Below are positions 24,101 through 30,100 of a stretch of 64,000 bases of DNA, piece by piece. The notes below the pieces were generated by a model. It was not told the DNA's origin. It made no database searches and saw nothing but the letters and a program-made list of their open reading frames with translations. Positions within the stretch are counted from its first letter, which is position 1; each line of letters starts with the position of its first letter. Source of the DNA: Onchidella celtica (taxonomy: Eukaryota > Mollusca > Gastropoda > Systellommatophora > Onchidiidae); the NCBI GenBank assembly GCA_963931925.1, contig OZ007569.1, positions 68,645,920 through 68,709,919 of the forward strand, in the 5' to 3' direction. The position numbers and the translations under genes were made by a program.

Positions 24101-27100
24101 ATGAATTAACCAGCAAAACCTTAGTCTGTCAGTCTCTAACCAATGATCTGACTTATGATTCCAAACTGACAGCTGTAGTTTTTGTGAGAACGAAGCATGA
24201 TAACTAGCCACGCCCTCCCAAACCCTACACAAATAGTTTCATCCTGATTGACGCATACTAATAAACCAACGTGGGCATTTGGGGCAAAGATTATTTCAGA
24301 GCTTGTTTCTGATTGGTTCTTAGATACAGACAACTCCAGATGGTGGTCAGCTTATGAGAAAATGAGATAATATTCCAAATTTGTTGAGCAACAGTTCGCA
24401 TGTCGATGTTACATCTTTTGAAAGTGTGGGGAGAGCCTTTGAATTATTTGAAAGCTTAGTCTTTGTGATTCTGACCAGTGGTTCACTGGTTAACATGTCC
24501 ATGTCACAATGCCTTTGATTTAGAAGAGATACAGTGAACAATAGCACGGTGGTTACATCTCAAAAAGGTCAGTGACCTGATGCGTAAAAATACGGCTTGT
24601 GCGTTGGGCGGTCAGCTTGACCTTGCCGACTTTTGCTGCCCGTGCGGCGTGAGGGCTTGCGAAACCTGGGCGGCAGGGTGAGCCACTGAGGCTTAACATA
24701 ATCCATCACCTGTGCACAACAATCCAGAAGGTCATAAAATAACACTGTATTCTATCAACTTTCCTTGTAGCTGGTAGCCAACAATCAGATGTCGGAGGAA
24801 GCAGCACAGCATGTGTTCATGTCCATTCTCTCAGGGTTACAACTGCATGGTCAACATGAGGCCTGTCAGTCCAATCTATTGTGCTTGTCTCTCATATTTT
24901 ATGAGACTTTGGTGAGTCCAAATGTCTTTGTCATAGTGCAAAAATCATAACACTATAAGCTGTGTTTTGCTAATTTTGTGTTCTATCATTTGTTCCATTC
25001 CAACAAAATTTGAGCTGAGTCATTAATTTCTTAACATGTGGTCTAAGTGTCTGTCTTCCTTTACATGTGCTGTTTGACAGAGCGCTTTTGAAGGAAGGTC
25101 AATGTCACGAGTGGAGTGAGCGATAGTTAATAATTACGGGGGGAAAGGAGGAGAGTAAAATTAACGCACAGAGACAAGCGAGAAAGGCGTGCATGTTATG
25201 AGTGGGGGGTCTGAATGAGGCGAAAGCGCTGTAGTACTATCACTGCAAGTTAGAGGGTCCTACTGAACGGACGCTAGGAAGAGCCCAGGGGGCGGACATA
25301 AGTGAAAGCAGTCGGGAGACGGATGAGTGTTGTTCCAGTGATGACTGGTAGGTAGGACGTTGATTGATAATTATGATTGATGTATTATATGATATTCGTC
25401 TATTACTATGATGTAAATAAGTAGATGTGAGGAATGTGGAAGTCCTTGATATTGGATATAGCAATGTGCGCCATGAGCGATAGATGAAAGTGAGTTCATG
25501 GATTTGTAGCACGAGTGAGTATTGTATACTCCGATGGAGATGTGTTACCGTAAGATGTGTGGTGAGTGAAAGGTGAACTATCGTGTATACGCTTCATGAG
25601 TTGTAAGGAGAGGTGGAGTGAATAGAAATGGAAGGGTGTTATACCAATGTAATGTTATTCTTGTAGGTGTCGGGGACGGGCCGAAGAGCCACCTCGATGA
25701 GCACAAGTGATAGGCCAGCATAGGGCCGGAGGCCATACATAGGCCAGAAGTGAGACTGTTGGTGCAGGACAGTAGAGGCACATAAAGTCGTGGCAGTCAG
25801 GCCACGGACAGGGACGTAGATATGAGAGTGAATGAGATACTTATTATTATTGCCATGTTGATGGGCAAGTGAACTGATAAGGTGTATGACAATAGGAAGG
25901 CGATATTGAGAGACTGCGGTGCCAGTGAATCATTAATGTACTATTAAGACCCTGAGGGGAGAGGCTGAGGCCGAAGTGCCTTTAGGAAGTAACTACCGGA
26001 TCGTGGATCCGAGGAAGAGTGCATGTGAGAGTAAGGCCGTTGTACGGCAGTGAAGTTCAATAATATAATGTATGTAATTGCGCTATTATCTGTATAATTT
26101 ATGTATAATAAATGTGTGAGTCTGATGGGTTGTTCTGTTAAGTGTTAAACTTGTTCGTTCATGATTGTTGTCCTGTCATAACTTATTACATCTCCCAGTC
26201 TGGGATTTGTGACAGTCAACACCTAGTTGGCCAGCATGTCTGGTTTTTAAACTGGAAGCAAGCAATACAGAAATATTATACAAGCAAATGTTGAGCACAA
26301 AAACAGCAGTGATCTTGGGACTGGCAATAAGAATGAAACCACAGAACTCTGTAGATAGACTAGATCAAGAAATAGGTCAAGTCACTGTGCTCCCTACTAT
26401 GTTGCCTTGAGACGGGACCAAAGGAGGGCAAGGCTTCGGTAAAAAAGTTTGAAAATCATGCACATTTGTTGTGAAATATCAGTGTGGACTGTTGTTAGTA
26501 GTCGCTTGCCCTCCTTTGGTCTGCAGTGGCGCAGCGCAAGGTGGCCACATGAATCGACACCATTTTTTAGTGGATGAAAGGGGGGCAGCACTGCAGAGTG
26601 CCCTCTCTTGTGTATTGTATAGCTCTGTGAATGTAATTGACAAATTTATATTCAGTTTGGACAAGATCCTTTCATTTTTACCATGTATAAAAATTTCATG
26701 ATTAAGCAGTCAGGTTTTCACTTCTGTGAAATGCCTTAACTTTCTGTCCATCCACTAATTTACATGTTGCTAGTAAGTTGTTAAATCCAAACTGCAATGG
26801 TCATGACTGAAATTAGAAACCTAATTAATATTTTATGTTTTATCTCATTGCAGAGACAGAAATTTCCAGCCCTTACTCGTGTTTTACATCAAATTCCAGA
26901 TGTGGATGCAAAACTGATTGATGTAAGTAGATTTGTAGATAAGTAGTTGGTTTTTGAAATGAAACAAAAAATATATTTTAGAAATTGCAGTTAATTTAAT
27001 CACATTTCCAGAATCATATCTACTCTGATAGTTCTTAGCAATAGCATATATGTCTATTGCAAGTCATTACACATTTGCTAAAGTGGTTCACTTAGAGGAG

Positions 27101-30100
27101 AATAATGTAGCAGGTTTGCAAAGTACTTTAAGGTCTACACACAGATGTGCAAAGCACTTGAATATCTACGCAGACATGCAAAGCACTTTGTTATCAATAC
27201 ACTTCAAATAACATTATGGCTTATTAAAATTTTGATAGAATTTGTATTATTTCTTTATAATCCAATTTCTAGTCATTAGATAAAGATCATCTAGAATTCT
27301 CCACTAACATAAATCTCTTCAGATTCAGCCCTCAGAATGTATATGATGTTTAACTGAGTTTTATTTTAAACGGAAGACTGTGTTGGAAAACTGCTAAAAT
27401 CAATTCAGAAAGGAGAGAAGTGCGGGTCAAGAAAATGAATATCCAGGAACTTCAGACCAACATATTCATGGTTAGGAATAATTATTGAAATTTTAGTGAT
27501 GCAAAAAGTTCTGACATGAATTGTTGCAGCAAACAAGCGGACAGACATCGATATCTTTAATAGCATGATTGTGTCATTTTTTTTCCCTGTAGAATTTGGG
27601 AGATTTGTTAAGTTCCCCTCCTAAAGCAGGGAGTGAGAAGAAAAAGAAAGAAACTTTTAAGAAAATTGTCGCCAACATCATAGGGGTAAGTAATGATGAC
27701 ATTTGTAGTGGTTCCTTTTTTATGCCATTCAAAAAGAATTCCATGGTGGCCGAATGCATCTTTCGAAACTTGGAGACCAGGGGTAGGTGGAAAAGGAAAA
27801 AAAAAAATCAGTTCTTGTGTTATGGAAAATGACAGCATGCTTATCATTTAATTACCTCATTTGACAACCTGATAGAATTTTCAGCTTCATGGAGATAACG
27901 ATGATGGCTGTCTGTGAAGTAGGCAGCAGTCAGTGACTTCATATTGAATTCATTGCAAGTGAAATTTAATTTGGTGGATGGCTTTATATATTGCAATGAA
28001 GCTGAGGAAGTGATAAATAAGTATAAGTGGTAAATACTTGATGGTTATGCTGCCTACATCCTCAAAATTTGATGTGTTGCCTGTTTCTGTATTCTGAGTT
28101 TGTAGACACGGCGTACAAAAACCAGATACTTTAGTTGGCCGCCGCGGTAATAGGCTGGGGGCGCCCGCGGTCGTTGGGCCGTGACGGTGACCGGGGTTAC
28201 TCGTCAGTCAGCGAGCGCCGTAGAATGGATGTTGCAAAACGCGTTTTTTGTACTTTATCGGGGAGTTATTACGCTAACAATGTTTGATTCAACGATTAAT
28301 TGTTAGTGGGTAGCAGTAGGCAAATGCTGTTAGTGTAAGATATCGAAAGAAAAAGACTTAAATATTGATTGGTTTAGTTGTAGTAGGTAGTTAAAGTTGA
28401 CCCTATTTCAATGCTGACACTGTTGTTAGATATGACATAATAAAGATCCATAATTCGGTAACTGCCGGTCGGTTCCTGTTCAAATTTACAACATATGAAG
28501 TAGACACATGTACAAGCTTTCTCACCAAGTGGCTTTTTTGCCGCAGCTTTTATAATGCGTACAGGTCAATTTAAACAGCTACGTGTTGTCACTTGGCATA
28601 TTATGTCGCCCTTACCTTGCATTTGCCGTCTCCTCGTAAGAATGTTTGCGCATTTCTTTTACTTGGAACAGCTTATTTATGTACACTAAATACAGTTTCG
28701 AAGTGCCTCACAATTTGGTTCATTGTTGTGTGGAAGGGTCGGTCTCTGAATTTTCATTTGGTCACACTTTAGGCCAGGGTTTGACTGTGCAGCTCAGTGA
28801 CGGAGCTACTTGCAACAGATGGATTTTCATGATAAATTCTAGTTTACGAAAATTATGATTGATGCTACATACTCTTATTTTTTCTTTGAGTTTGGCGATA
28901 GCCTGGTGGCTACTCGCACTGCCTTGCTCACCCAGCAACCGAACCCGAATGTTATTGTCTTATATAGTTTAGCATGTAGATCTAGTGGTGTTCTACAATG
29001 TGTTGTTCTGGGATTGTTTTGTTGGGCAACATCCTACTGTATGTCACATTGTAATTGTCTATCACTATCAGAGTTTGAAATCCAGAGAGTAATTCTGTGT
29101 GTATGGGTTTAGTGTCTGAGATGGCTCTGTGAACTTGACTGAAAGAGTTGTTGAGATAGTCGAATGTCATTTGCAGTGTTACATGCCTCCTCGATGATGA
29201 ATATAATTGCGTGTATGCGTTTTTGCCTGAGTGACAATCTCTTCAGTGAGGCTGAGATTCTTATGGCAGTGGTTACCAATAAATGACCTGCTGCTATAAT
29301 AAGCATGTGGTGAGATTCTGTGTGTTTTGAGAATTCCATCGAAGCAGGAAGCAAGAGGGCCAGAATTTGGGGTGAGCCCAGAAAATGTGCTAAGAGATAA
29401 TGCATCTTCTGTCTGCTTCAATTCTTGTATTTTGTTTTGTCGGCGTCCGTGTCGCTGAAAATTATGCTAGTTACATTTATATAGGGTATGTCCTGGTTGG
29501 TTGTTTCAGTGTGAGGTATGTTTTGGTCAGTTATGTTTGTTTTAGAGAGACTTGTGCTTGGAGAGTCTACATTGGTGTGTTACTTGTTTTTTTCGGCTGC
29601 TGAGGTGAGGTGACTGGGATGCAAACTGCTTCAGTAGGACACAGCCGTGAGACATTCGCTGCCTCTGCTGTTTCGTTACAGTTGGGTTGTATTCACTCCA
29701 AATGTTTAAACTGTTTTCAATAGTAGGTCTGAGAATCAAATGAAACAGTGCTTTGTTCACGTTTAACGTCCTGAACTATCTTGTAACATTCTGGACAGAT
29801 ATATTTGGAATGTTTCTCGATATAGCCTTCCCTGATATCTAGTCGGCAGACAAAAAAAAAAAAAAACGTCGCATGCAATTAATCAACACAAAAAAATGGT
29901 TTTTGGTATGTTTTTTTTTATCTTCCAAACACACGTCACAAATGTCCAGAGCAGAAATATGCTTATTTCGTGCATGATTCACGTTATTATTATGTTCAAG
30001 CAGTTTATTACATCACAAGAAAATCGGTAGTTAAGCCAACATAACAACAATAGGTGAGCACGTCGCATATAAATGGATATAGCGTTCCAACTAAAGCTGC

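Noticed and set aside
25240-25781. Two - strand frames of 90 and 67 residues
   Set aside because: They fall inside the solo LTR, where C-poor composition lowers stop frequency on one strand.
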